Source of the DNA: CAYNLY01 sp964398225
Lineage (GTDB): Bacteria > Pseudomonadota > Zetaproteobacteria > Mariprofundales > Mariprofundaceae
Length of the DNA stretch: 64,000 bases
NCBI GenBank assembly: GCA_964398225.1
Contig: CAYNLY010000001.1
Coordinates: forward strand, 19,218-83,217
Reading direction: 5' to 3'
The notes beneath the pieces were generated by a model. That model saw nothing but the letters and a program-made list of their open reading frames with translations, was not told the DNA's origin and ran no database searches. The translations under genes and the position numbers were made by a program. This document shows, piece by piece, positions 27,678 through 35,695 of this stretch (positions are counted from its first letter, which is position 1; every line of letters starts with the position of its first letter).

Positions 27678-27775
27678 CGATGCGCCTCCACGATGCCGAT
27701 GGTACCGGCGGGCAGGGGGGCGACAAGGCCTGTGTGGTGGCATGCGGGTGGGCTCAGGGCTACACTGCCGCGTCC

Positions 27776-29596
27776 ATGAGCAGCGACAACCGGCAGCGCA
27801 GAATCCGCAATTTCTCGATCATCGCCCACATCGATCACGGCAAGTCCACGCTGGCCGACCGCCTGATCGAGGACACCGGGGCGCTGACCGAGCGCGAGAT
27901 GAAGAAGCAGGTGCTCGACTCGATGGATCTCGAGCAGGAGCGCGGCATCACGATCAAGGCCCAGACCGCGCGCCTGAGCTACCGGGCATCCGACGGCGAG
28001 GTCTACACGCTCAATCTCATCGACACACCCGGGCATGTCGATTTCACCTATGAGGTTTCGCGCTCGCTTCAGGCCTGCGAGGGCGCGCTGTTGATCGTCG
28101 ACGCAACCCAGGGCGTGGAGGCGCAGACGCTGGCCAACGTCTACCTTGCGCTCGAGAACGACCTCGAAATCATTCCAGTGATCAACAAGATCGACCTTCC
28201 GAGCGCCGATGTTCCGGAGGCGAGGCGGCAGATCACCGAGGTCATCGGGCTGGACGGGGACGAAGCGATTCCGGTTTCGGCCAAGACCGGCGAGGGCGTG
28301 CCCGAGGTGCTCGAGGCCATCGTCCGGCGCATCCCGCCGCCGGAAAACCGGAACGGGGAGCCGCTTCGAGCGCTGATCGTCGATTCGTGGTTCGACGCCT
28401 ATGTGGGCGCGGTCGCGCTGGTGCGTGTTTTCGAGGGAGTATTGGCCCGCGGCGACCGGATCCGGCTGATGTCCACGGGCTCGGCCTACGAGGTTCAGGA
28501 TCTGGGCGTGTTCCTGCCGCAGGCGGCGCCGGTTGAGCGGCTCGAATCCGGCGAGGTGGGCTTCGTGGTCGCCGGCATCAAGCGGCTGGCCGATCTGAAG
28601 GTGGGGGATACGATCACCCACGACCGGAGGCCCGCCGCGGATCCGCTGCCGGGGTTCCGGGAGCCGAAGCCGATGGTGTTTTCGGGGCTGTATCCGGTGG
28701 ATTCCGGCGACTACGCGGAGCTGCGCGATGCGCTGGAGAAGCTGCATCTGAACGATCCGGCCTTCACCTTCGAGCCCGAAAGCTCCGCCGCGCTCGGCCT
28801 GGGCTTCCGCTGCGGGTATCTCGGCATGCTGCACATGGAGATCGTCCAGGAGCGGCTCGAGCGCGAGTTCGGGCTCGATCTGATCTCGACCGCGCCCTCG
28901 GTGATCTACCGGGTGACGATGACCGACGGGAGCGTGCGCGAGATTTCCAATCCGAGCGAGTTTCCCGAGCCGCAGCGCATCGCGCGGATCGAGGAACCGA
29001 CCGTGAACGCGCACATCTTCACGCCCGAGGAATACGTCGGCGCGATGATGCGGCTGTGCCAGGAGCGGCGGGGCATCCAGAAGGACATGAAGTTCATCGG
29101 CCAGGGCCGGGTGATGCTGACCTACAACCTGCCGCTGGCCGAGATGGTGATTGATTTCTACGACCGGTTGAAGTCGCTCTCGCGCGGCTATGCCTCGATG
29201 GACTACGAACTGGCCGGCTACCGGGAGGACGATGTCGTCAAGCTCGACGTGCTCGTGCACGGCGAACCGGTGGACGCGCTGAGTCTGATCGTGCATCGCT
29301 CGGTGGCCGAGACGCGCGGCCGGGAGCTGGTGAAGAAGCTGCGCGAGTTGATCCCGCGCCAGCAGTTCGACGTGCCCTTGCAGGCGGCCATCGGCGGCCG
29401 TATCTTGGCCCGCGAAACCGTCAAGGCCGTGCGCAAGAACGTGACCGCGAAATGCTACGGCGGGGATGTCACCCGCAAGCGCAAGCTTCTGGAGAAACAG
29501 AAGGCCGGCAAGAAGCGGATGAAGGCCATCGGGCGCGTCGAGGTGCCTCAGGAGGCCTTTCTGGCGGTGCTCAAGCTCGGTGAGGGGAAGGATTGA
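27776..29596 (+). CDS. lepA: Elongation factor 4 (LepA) GTPase
   Basis: A ribosome-associated translational GTPase that acts on stalled or initiating ribosomes. The 606 residues match the family (599 in E. coli). G motifs in order: AHIDHGKSTLADR near 17-29, the switch I ERGITIK region near 55-61, DTPGHVDF near 82-89, NKIDLPSAD near 136-144 and SAKTGEGV near 172-179. The C-terminal LepA-specific domain with TRKRKLLEKQKAGKKRMKAIG is intact. TACACT (27761-27766) ends nine bases before the ATG, with no ribosome site. It is the first gene of the lepA-to-nnr operon and its stop overlaps the lepB start (TGATG). Confidence 0.96.
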   Translation: MSSDNRQRRIRNFSIIAHIDHGKSTLADRLIEDTGALTEREMKKQVLDSMDLEQERGITIKAQTARLSYRASDGEVYTLNLIDTPGHVDFTYEVSRSLQACEGALLIVDATQGVEAQTLANVYLALENDLEIIPVINKIDLPSADVPEARRQITEVIGLDGDEAIPVSAKTGEGVPEVLEAIVRRIPPPENRNGEPLRALIVDSWFDAYVGAVALVRVFEGVLARGDRIRLMSTGSAYEVQDLGVFLPQAAPVERLESGEVGFVVAGIKRLADLKVGDTITHDRRPAADPLPGFREPKPMVFSGLYPVDSGDYAELRDALEKLHLNDPAFTFEPESSAALGLGFRCGYLGMLHMEIVQERLEREFGLDLISTAPSVIYRVTMTDGSVREISNPSEFPEPQRIARIEEPTVNAHIFTPEEYVGAMMRLCQERRGIQKDMKFIGQGRVMLTYNLPLAEMVIDFYDRLKSLSRGYASMDYELAGYREDDVVKLDVLVHGEPVDALSLIVHRSVAETRGRELVKKLRELIPRQQFDVPLQAAIGGRILARETVKAVRKNVTAKCYGGDVTRKRKLLEKQKAGKKRMKAIGRVEVPQEAFLAVLKLGEGKD

Positions 29597-30264
29597 TGAA
29601 ACAGGCCAAACCCGTCTGGCGCGAATGGCTGGAAAGCCTGCTGGTCATCGCGGCGCTGGCGATCGTGATCCGCTCCTTTGTCGTTGCGCCGTTCAAGATT
29701 CCTTCCTCGAGCATGGTGCCGACGCTGGAGGTGGGCGACTATCTGTTCGTGCTCCGGTATCCGTACGGTTTCCGGATTCCGTTCACCGACATCCAGCTCT
29801 TTCCGAGGCCCGCGCATCGGGGCGATGTCGCGGTGTTCGTCTATCCCGAGGACAAGGACAAGGACTACATCAAGCGCATCGTCGGCCTGCCCGGCGATCA
29901 CATCGTGTACCGCGACAACGAGCTGTACATCAACGGCAAGAAAATGCCGCTGGTGCGCAAGGGTGAGCGCGCCTACTTCCTGGGCGACGGCAGCGTGGAC
30001 GTCTCCGGCCTCTACGAGGAGGACCTGATGGGCGTGCGGCACATGGTGCTGCGCAAGGACTACTCGATCCGCGACGGGGAATGGATCGTTCCCGAAGGCC
30101 ACTACTTCATGCTCGGGGACAACCGGAACAACTCGCGCGATTCCCGCTTCTGGGGTTTTGTGCCACAATCCTACCTGGTGGGCCGGGCCGCCATCGTCTG
30201 GTGGTCGTGGGATCCGGCCAAAGGCGAGGTGCGCTGGAGCCGGCTCGGGCATCTGATCCATTAG
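29596..30264 (+). CDS. lepB: Signal peptidase I
   Basis: A membrane serine protease that removes signal peptides from exported preproteins in the periplasm. The 222 residues have one clear membrane helix (about 10-28), followed by the catalytic serine in IPSSSMVPTLEVGDY (near 37-51) and the lysine base in DYIKRIVGLPGD (near 92-103). The C-terminal signature GDNRNNSRDSRFWG is near 173-186. It is shorter than E. coli LepB (324), lacking the first cytoplasmic loop/second helix insertion. Immediately downstream of lepA with a one-base overlap. Confidence 0.95.
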   Translation: MKQAKPVWREWLESLLVIAALAIVIRSFVVAPFKIPSSSMVPTLEVGDYLFVLRYPYGFRIPFTDIQLFPRPAHRGDVAVFVYPEDKDKDYIKRIVGLPGDHIVYRDNELYINGKKMPLVRKGERAYFLGDGSVDVSGLYEEDLMGVRHMVLRKDYSIRDGEWIVPEGHYFMLGDNRNNSRDSRFWGFVPQSYLVGRAAIVWWSWDPAKGEVRWSRLGHLIH

Positions 30265-30277
30265 CATGGAGGGCGGA

Positions 30278-30718
30278 ATGCGCGGCGAGCGTGGGTTTTC
30301 TCTGTTCAAGTTCCTGATGCTGGTTGCGGCGCTGGCCGTCGGCGTCTGGTATGGCTGGCTTCTGATTCCGGTCTACAACGCCGAGTGGAAGGTCGAGGAC
30401 ATGTTCGAGTCGATCGCGCGCAACATGTCCGACGCCTCCGAGGCCGAGATCCGCGCACGTCTCCCCGAACTGTTCAAGATCAAGTACATCGATCGCGACG
30501 ATCTTCCCGAGGAGTTCTACGACAACATCGAAATCAAGGCGGAGAACGGGCGGGTTGAGATTTCGTCCTTCTACCATGTGACGATCTGGCCTCTGGGTCC
30601 GGTCGAGGAGGTCGATCCGGAATCGGAGTACGATCCCGAGGAGCTTCGCGGCCTGGACCGGGTCCGCGACGCGCTGCGACTGGATTTCGATTTCGAGCCC
30701 CATGCCGAAACGCCCTGA
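30278..30718 (+). CDS. DUF4845 membrane-anchored protein
   Basis: A 146-residue protein of the DUF4845 family, always found between lepB and rnc in many gamma- and betaproteobacteria. The N-terminus has a pilin-like hydrophobic helix (GFSLFKFLMLVAALAVGVWYGWLLIPVY, about 6-33, quoted here in part only as its key residues GFSLF and WYGWLL) and a periplasmic acidic domain with FYDNIEIKAENGRVEISSFY. An earlier ATG at 30266 exists, but GGAGGG (30268-30273) precedes the ATG at 30278 and decides the start. Function is unknown. Its last 17 bases overlap rnc. Confidence 0.85.
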   Translation: MRGERGFSLFKFLMLVAALAVGVWYGWLLIPVYNAEWKVEDMFESIARNMSDASEAEIRARLPELFKIKYIDRDDLPEEFYDNIEIKAENGRVEISSFYHVTIWPLGPVEEVDPESEYDPEELRGLDRVRDALRLDFDFEPHAETP

Positions 30719-31382
30719 CGAGGAGGCGCTGCGCGCGCTCTGCGCGCGGATCGGGCACCGGTTTGCCGACGAGGCGCTGCTTTTGCGGGCGCTCACGCAC
30801 CGCTCGGCGGCCGCGGAGCATATGGAACGGCTCGAGTTTCTCGGCGATGCGGTGCTGAATCTCGTGATCGCGCGCGCGCTGTTCGAACGCTTCCCGAATC
30901 AGGACGAAGGCATGCTCACGCGCATGCGCGCGCGACTGGTCTGCCGCGAGCAGCTCGGCCGGATCGCACGCCGCTGGCGGCTTCCCGAGGTGCTGATCGT
31001 CGGCGAGGGCGAACGTGTGAACGGGCGCCTGAAATCGCCGTCGATCGCGGCGAACGCGGTCGAGGCGCTGATCGGGGCCGTGTTCGCCGATGCGGGCTTC
31101 GACCGGGCGGCCTCGGTCGTGCTTGCCGCCTGGGAGGAGGATCTTTCGCACGTCGTCGACGAGGATGTGCGCGATCCGAAAACGCGGCTTCAGGAGTTCA
31201 CCCAGGCACGGGGATGGGGGCTGCCGGACTACCGGGTGACCGATCGCGGCGCGGGCCGGCATCCGCGTTTTCTGGCCAGTTGCCGCATCCAGGGCCGGGA
31301 ACTCGGACAGGGCACGGGCGAGCGGAAAAAGCAGGCCGAAACGGCCGCCGCCGCGGCCGCGCTGCGCGCGCTTGAAGCATGA
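30702..31382 (+). CDS. rnc: Ribonuclease III, with Asn at a catalytic Asp position
   Basis: A double-strand-specific endoribonuclease for rRNA maturation and RNA turnover. The 226 residues have the endonuclease domain (MERLEFLGDAVLNLVIA near 41-57, with Glu42 and Asp49) and a C-terminal double-stranded RNA-binding domain (DPKTRLQEFTQARG, then GTGERKKQAETAAAAAAL). In the second catalytic segment, SIAANAVEALIG (114-125), Asn118 stands where E. coli has the metal-binding Asp114, while Glu121 (E. coli Glu117) is kept. The codon is AAC. The flanking KGE...RRESILAD signature is also altered. Start ATG lies inside the upstream gene; it overlaps era by four bases. Confidence 0.93.
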   Translation: MPKRPDEEALRALCARIGHRFADEALLLRALTHRSAAAEHMERLEFLGDAVLNLVIARALFERFPNQDEGMLTRMRARLVCREQLGRIARRWRLPEVLIVGEGERVNGRLKSPSIAANAVEALIGAVFADAGFDRAASVVLAAWEEDLSHVVDEDVRDPKTRLQEFTQARGWGLPDYRVTDRGAGRHPRFLASCRIQGRELGQGTGERKKQAETAAAAAALRALEA

Positions 31383-32269
31383 GCTTCCGCGCCGGCATCG
31401 TCGCGCTTCTCGGCCGGCCGAACGTCGGCAAGTCCACGCTGATGAACCGCATCGTCGGCGCCAAGGTCGCGATCGTCACGCCGAAACCGCAGACGACCCG
31501 GCACCGGATTCTCGGCATCCGCACCGATCCGGACCGGCAGTTCGTGTTCGTCGATACGCCCGGCATCCACCGCGGAAAAAGCCGGCTGAACCGCGCGATG
31601 GTCCGCACCGCCTACGCGGCCGCCGAGGAGGCCGATGTGCTGGTGCTGATGCAGGATGCGAGCCGTCCGCTCGATGCCGGAACGCGCGCGCTGATCGAGC
31701 GCTTTGCGGGCTCCCGGCTCGGGATTCCCCGGATTCATGTGCTGAACAAGGTGGACCGGGTGAACAAGGCGGCGCTTCTGCCCCGGCTCGACGAGCTCCG
31801 GCAGCTGGACCCCGATGCGGTCGCCTACGTGCCGCTGTCGGCCAGGCGCGGCACGCAGGTGGATGCGCTGCTTGAGGAGATTGCGCGCCATCTGCCCGAA
31901 CAGCCGCCGCTGTACGATCCGGACTGGTTCACCGACCAGTCCCAGCGGATGCTTGCGGCCGAATACGTGCGCGAGCAGGTGTTTCTGGCCATGCACGAGG
32001 AGGTGCCGTTCCAGACCGCGGTCGAGGTGGAACGCTTCTCCGAGCAGCCGGGCGCCGTGGAGATCGACGCGGTGATTCTCGTGGGCTCCGAGCGGCACAA
32101 GCCGATGATCATCGGACGCGGCGGCCAGCGGCTGAAGACGATCGGGATGCGGGCGCGGCAGGGGCTCGAGGATCTGCTCGGCGTGCACGTCCGGCTCCAT
32201 CTGTTCGTCAAGGTGGATCCGGAGTGGTTCGAGCGTCCCGCCCGGCTGTCCGAGCTCGGCATCGGCTGA
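31379..32269 (+). CDS. era: GTPase Era
   Basis: An essential GTPase that binds the 3' end of 16S rRNA and assists small-subunit assembly. The 296 residues have GRPNVGKSTL at about 12-21, the PQTTRHRILGI switch I near 37-47, DTPGIH near 60-65 and NKVDRVNKA near 122-130. The C-terminal KH domain contains IIGRGGQRLKTIGMRARQ near 243-260. Its ATG overlaps the rnc stop (ATGA), and recO follows 15 bases downstream, the standard rnc-era-recO order. Confidence 0.96.
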   Translation: MSFRAGIVALLGRPNVGKSTLMNRIVGAKVAIVTPKPQTTRHRILGIRTDPDRQFVFVDTPGIHRGKSRLNRAMVRTAYAAAEEADVLVLMQDASRPLDAGTRALIERFAGSRLGIPRIHVLNKVDRVNKAALLPRLDELRQLDPDAVAYVPLSARRGTQVDALLEEIARHLPEQPPLYDPDWFTDQSQRMLAAEYVREQVFLAMHEEVPFQTAVEVERFSEQPGAVEIDAVILVGSERHKPMIIGRGGQRLKTIGMRARQGLEDLLGVHVRLHLFVKVDPEWFERPARLSELGIG

Positions 32270-32284
32270 GGGCCGGGCCGGTCG

Positions 32285-32971
32285 GTGAATGAGGTTCGGG
32301 AACACGCGCTCCTGCTGCGCCGCATTCCCTACGGGGAAAGCTCGCTCGTCTGTCATTTTCTCGGCTCCGAGCGCGGACGCATTGCGCTGATGGCCCGCGG
32401 CGTCCGGCGTGCGCGCGGGCATCTGAAGGCCGCGCTCGCACCGCTGCACGATCTTGTGATTCGCTACCGCCCCGGGCGCCGGGGCATGGGCACACTGCTC
32501 GAGGCCGAACGCGGCGAACTGCTTGTTCCCGAGGCCGGGCTTCTCGAGGGAATGGAGATCGTCGCGCTTGCCGGCCGGCTGTTTCCCGAGGGCGACCCGC
32601 ACGGCTACCGCGAGCTTCGCCGGGCGCTCGCGCATCTGGCCCATCGCGAGCCCGGCACCGGGCTTCTGGCCGGCGTCTGGAGCCTGCTTGCCGACGCCGG
32701 CTGGGCGGGGGAGGCCGGCCGGTGCTGGCACTGTGGCCGCTGCTCGGAGCGCATGGTCCTGAGCCGCGAGGGGCGGCTTGCCTGCGCATCCTGCGGCCGG
32801 GGGCGGCCGGTGGCGCCGGAGGGGCTCCGCCGGATCGCCGACGCGCTCGAGGACGAGGCCGTCCGCCTGGGTCCGGACGATGCGGCCTTGTGGCGCGGAT
32901 GGATTGCGGACATCCTGCGCCATCATGGCATCCGCCCGACGGACGGTCTGGCCGCATCCGGCGGGTGGTGA
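32285..32971 (+). CDS. recO: DNA repair protein RecO
   Basis: A recombination mediator that loads RecA onto SSB-coated single strands with RecR. The 228 residues show the N-terminal OB-fold start (ALLLRRIPYGESSLVCHFLGSERGRIALMARGVRR, key residues about 8-42, including the basic MARGVRR loop), and a four-cysteine zinc module CWHCGRCSERM...CASCGRG near 147-178, present in many but not all RecO proteins. The start is a GTG at 32285 without a strong ribosome site, fifteen bases after era. Length is normal (E. coli 242). Confidence 0.9.
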   Translation: MNEVREHALLLRRIPYGESSLVCHFLGSERGRIALMARGVRRARGHLKAALAPLHDLVIRYRPGRRGMGTLLEAERGELLVPEAGLLEGMEIVALAGRLFPEGDPHGYRELRRALAHLAHREPGTGLLAGVWSLLADAGWAGEAGRCWHCGRCSERMVLSREGRLACASCGRGRPVAPEGLRRIADALEDEAVRLGPDDAALWRGWIADILRHHGIRPTDGLAASGGW

Positions 32972-32993
32972 TTCGAGCCGGTCAGGAGGGGGC

Positions 32994-33716
32994 ATGCATC
33001 TGGGCGTGAACATCGATCATGTGGCGACGATCCGCGAAGCGAGGAAGGTCGAGTATCCCGATCCCGTGGCGGCGGCGAAGGAGGCGCTGGCGGGCGGCGC
33101 GGACGGCATCACCGCGCATCTTCGCGAGGACCGCCGGCACATCCAGGACGCCGACATGGAACGGCTCGCCCGGCTTGCCCGCGAGGGCGCGCTGCACCTG
33201 AACATGGAAATGGCCGCGACGAACGAAATGGTGCTGATCGCCCGCAGGCTCCGGCCTCAGGCCTGCTGCCTCGTTCCCGAGCGGCGGGAGGAGCTGACCA
33301 CCGAGGGCGGGCTGGACGTGCGCGGGCATGAGGCGCGGCTTGCCTCCGTGGTCGCGAAGCTCGCCGAGGCGGGCGTGCGCGTTTCCCTGTTCATCGATCC
33401 CGAGCCGGAGCAGGTGCGCGCCGCGCACCGGATCGGCGCGCCGGTCGTCGAGCTTCATACCGGACACTATGCAAACCTCACGGCCGAGGCGCGAGCCAAA
33501 GAGCTTGCCGCGATTCGAGATGCGGCGAAACTCGCCGCCGATCTGGGGCTGGTGGTGCATGCGGGCCACGGACTGACGCTGGCCAACACGCCGCCCATCG
33601 TCGAAATCGCCGAGATCTCCGGGCTCAACATCGGGCACGCGATCGTGGCCGATGCGATCTTCAAGGGCATGCGCCGGGCGGTGGCCGATTTCAAGGCGCT
33701 GATGGAGCGGCGGTGA
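32994..33716 (+). CDS. pdxJ: Pyridoxine 5'-phosphate synthase
   Basis: Forms the pyridoxine ring from deoxyxylulose 5-phosphate and 3-amino-2-oxopropyl phosphate in vitamin B6 synthesis; a TIM-barrel cytoplasmic enzyme. The 240 residues start LGVNIDHVATIREAR, then AGGADGITAHLREDRRHIQD near 34-53, LNMEMAATNEM, CCLVPERREELTTEGG near 92-107 and VVHAGHGLTLAN near 186-197 with the catalytic histidine. The ATG at 32994 follows AGGAGGG (32984-32990), which decides the start. It overlaps acpS by four bases. Confidence 0.96.
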   Translation: MHLGVNIDHVATIREARKVEYPDPVAAAKEALAGGADGITAHLREDRRHIQDADMERLARLAREGALHLNMEMAATNEMVLIARRLRPQACCLVPERREELTTEGGLDVRGHEARLASVVAKLAEAGVRVSLFIDPEPEQVRAAHRIGAPVVELHTGHYANLTAEARAKELAAIRDAAKLAADLGLVVHAGHGLTLANTPPIVEIAEISGLNIGHAIVADAIFKGMRRAVADFKALMERR

Positions 33717-34123
33717 GCGGCCGGATCGCGGGCATCGGCGTGGACCGGATCCGGATTGCGCGCATCGAGCAAAGTCTGGAGCGCTTCGGCGGCCGCTTCG
33801 AACGGCGCGTCTTCACCGAGCGGGAACAGGAGCAGGCGCGGCGGAAGAACCCTTGCGCGCGCCGCTACGCGATGCTGTTCGCGGCCAAGGAGGCCGTGGC
33901 CAAGGCGCTGGGAACCGGCTTCCGCCAGGGCGTGGCGCCCCGGCATATCGAAACGCTGCACGAGCCTTCCGGAAAGCCCGTCGTGCGGCTGCACGAAGGC
34001 GCGGCAACGGCGGCGGCGCGCCTCGGGGTGGCGTGCGTGCATGTGTCGCTCACCGACGACGACGGCGTGGCGATGGCCTTTGCGGTGGCCGAACGTGAGG
34101 GGATCCCGGGAGGGGAGCGGTGA
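33713..34123 (+). CDS. acpS: Holo-[acyl-carrier-protein] synthase
   Basis: Transfers 4'-phosphopantetheine from CoA to the serine of acyl carrier protein. The 136 residues contain the magnesium-binding GIGVDRIRIARIE near 5-17, RVFTEREQEQA near 35-45, RRYAMLFAAKEAVAKALGTGF near 51-71 and HVSLTDDDGVAMAFAV near 111-126. It starts with a GTG that overlaps the pdxJ stop (GTGA), and itself overlaps nnr in the same way. The pdxJ-acpS pair is standard; the direct fusion of nnr to this operon is less usual. Confidence 0.93.
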   Translation: MSGRIAGIGVDRIRIARIEQSLERFGGRFERRVFTEREQEQARRKNPCARRYAMLFAAKEAVAKALGTGFRQGVAPRHIETLHEPSGKPVVRLHEGAATAAARLGVACVHVSLTDDDGVAMAFAVAEREGIPGGER

Positions 34124-35634
34124 AACCCGTGCTGACCGCCGCGCAGATGCGCTGGGCCGATCGGCGGACGATCGAAGCCGGCACGCCGGGCTTCGAGCTG
34201 ATGCGCCGGGCGGGCAATGCGCTGGCCCGCCGGGCGCTGGACGTGATGCCCGAGGCGGGGCGGATCCTGGTGCTGGCCGGTGCCGGCAACAACGCCGGCG
34301 ACGGCTATGCGGCGGCCGCCGAGCTTGCCCGGCGCACGCCGGTGACCGTGCTCGCGCTCCGGCCCGTCGAGTCGCTGCCGGAGGACGCGGCGCGCCATGC
34401 CGGGCTTGCGGACCGGGCGGGCGCGAAAATCCGAAGCCTTGCCGAGGGCGACCTCGAGCGACTCACGCACTGGCTGTCGCGTTCGGTGCTCGTGCTCGAC
34501 TGCCTGCTCGGCACCGGCGTATCCCGGCCGGTCGCCGGCTGGTGGGCCGAGGTGATCCGGACGGTCAACGCCTCGGGCCGCGCCGTGCTCGCCTGCGACA
34601 TTCCGAGCGGGATTTCGGCCGACGACGGTTCGGTGCTGGGCGAGGCGGTGTGCGCGGACTGGACGCTGCCGATGGCCGCCGACAAATGGGGTGTCTGGCT
34701 CAACGAGGGCCTGGAGCATGCGGGCGTGGTGTTCGAGCCCGCCGGGATCGGCATCCCGGAGCAGACGCTGATCGAAGCCCAGCGCGCGGAGCCCGGCCCC
34801 TGCGCGACGGCCCATCGCATGCCGTGGGAGGCGCTCGGCGGCTGGTTTCCGCCGCCGCTGCCGCGCGCGCACAAGCGCCGGCTCGGGCATGTCTGGGTCT
34901 TTGGTGGTAGCATGGGATTTACCGGCGCGCCAAGGCTTGCCGCCGAGGGCGCGCTGGCCGCGGGGGCGGGGCTTGCCAGCATCGCCTGTCCGCGCGAGGT
35001 GTATCCGATCGTGGCCGGGGCCTGCCTTGAGGTCATGGTCCATCCGGACGATGCGACCGAGGCGCAGGGCGCGGATGCGATCGTGGCCGGACCCGGCTGG
35101 GGAGGGGGAAGGGAGAAACTGCTTGCACGCCTGCTTGCTCGGGAGCTGCCGCTCGTGCTCGATGCGGATGCGCTGAACACACTCGCGGGGGATCCGGAGC
35201 TTGCCCGGCAAGTTTCCGGTCGGGAGAGCCCGACGGTGCTCACGCCCCACCCGGGCGAGGCGGGGCGCCTGCTCGGGGAGCCGGCATCCAGCATCGACCG
35301 GAACCGGGTTCGCGCGGCCGTGGAACTGGCCGGGAGATACGGCTGCATCGTCGTGCTCAAGGGGGCGCCGACGATCGTCGCGGACCCGGGCGGCCGGGCG
35401 CTGCTGTGCCCGTTCGGCAACGCCAACCTGGCCGTGGCTGGAACGGGCGATGTGCTGGCCGGATGCATCGCGGCCCGGCTTGCGCGGCTTCCGAACGAGG
35501 ATCCCAGCCTGGTCGCGGCCTCGGCCGTCGCGCTGCATGGAAAGGCGGGGGAGGATTCGCGCTGGTATCGGGCCGGCGAGCTGCCCGCGCGGGTGGCGGA
35601 ACTCCGGAAGCGGCTGGAGCGGGCCGGTCTTTGA
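34120..35634 (+). CDS. nnr: Bifunctional NAD(P)H-hydrate epimerase/ADP-dependent dehydratase
   Basis: Repairs damaged NAD(P)H hydrates. The 504 residues contain an N-terminal YjeF/AIBP epimerase domain (LAGAGNNAGDGYAAAAEL near 50-67; LDCLLGTGVSRPV near 126-138; ACDIPSGISADDG near 157-169) and a C-terminal ribokinase-like dehydratase (LGHVWVFGGSMGFTGAPRLAAEGAL near 254-278; VLTPHPGEAGRLLG near 375-388; NLAVAGTGDVLAGCIAA near 433-449). It starts with GTG overlapping the acpS stop. Here it replaces the usual yjeF-tsaE neighbourhood, which is a mild oddity. Confidence 0.94.
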   Translation: MKPVLTAAQMRWADRRTIEAGTPGFELMRRAGNALARRALDVMPEAGRILVLAGAGNNAGDGYAAAAELARRTPVTVLALRPVESLPEDAARHAGLADRAGAKIRSLAEGDLERLTHWLSRSVLVLDCLLGTGVSRPVAGWWAEVIRTVNASGRAVLACDIPSGISADDGSVLGEAVCADWTLPMAADKWGVWLNEGLEHAGVVFEPAGIGIPEQTLIEAQRAEPGPCATAHRMPWEALGGWFPPPLPRAHKRRLGHVWVFGGSMGFTGAPRLAAEGALAAGAGLASIACPREVYPIVAGACLEVMVHPDDATEAQGADAIVAGPGWGGGREKLLARLLARELPLVLDADALNTLAGDPELARQVSGRESPTVLTPHPGEAGRLLGEPASSIDRNRVRAAVELAGRYGCIVVLKGAPTIVADPGGRALLCPFGNANLAVAGTGDVLAGCIAARLARLPNEDPSLVAASAVALHGKAGEDSRWYRAGELPARVAELRKRLERAGL

Positions 35635-35695
35635 AGTTTCGGGCTTTTTCTAGGAGCATCCGCGCCTCGATGCGATACCGGACGGAGGCGGGATC

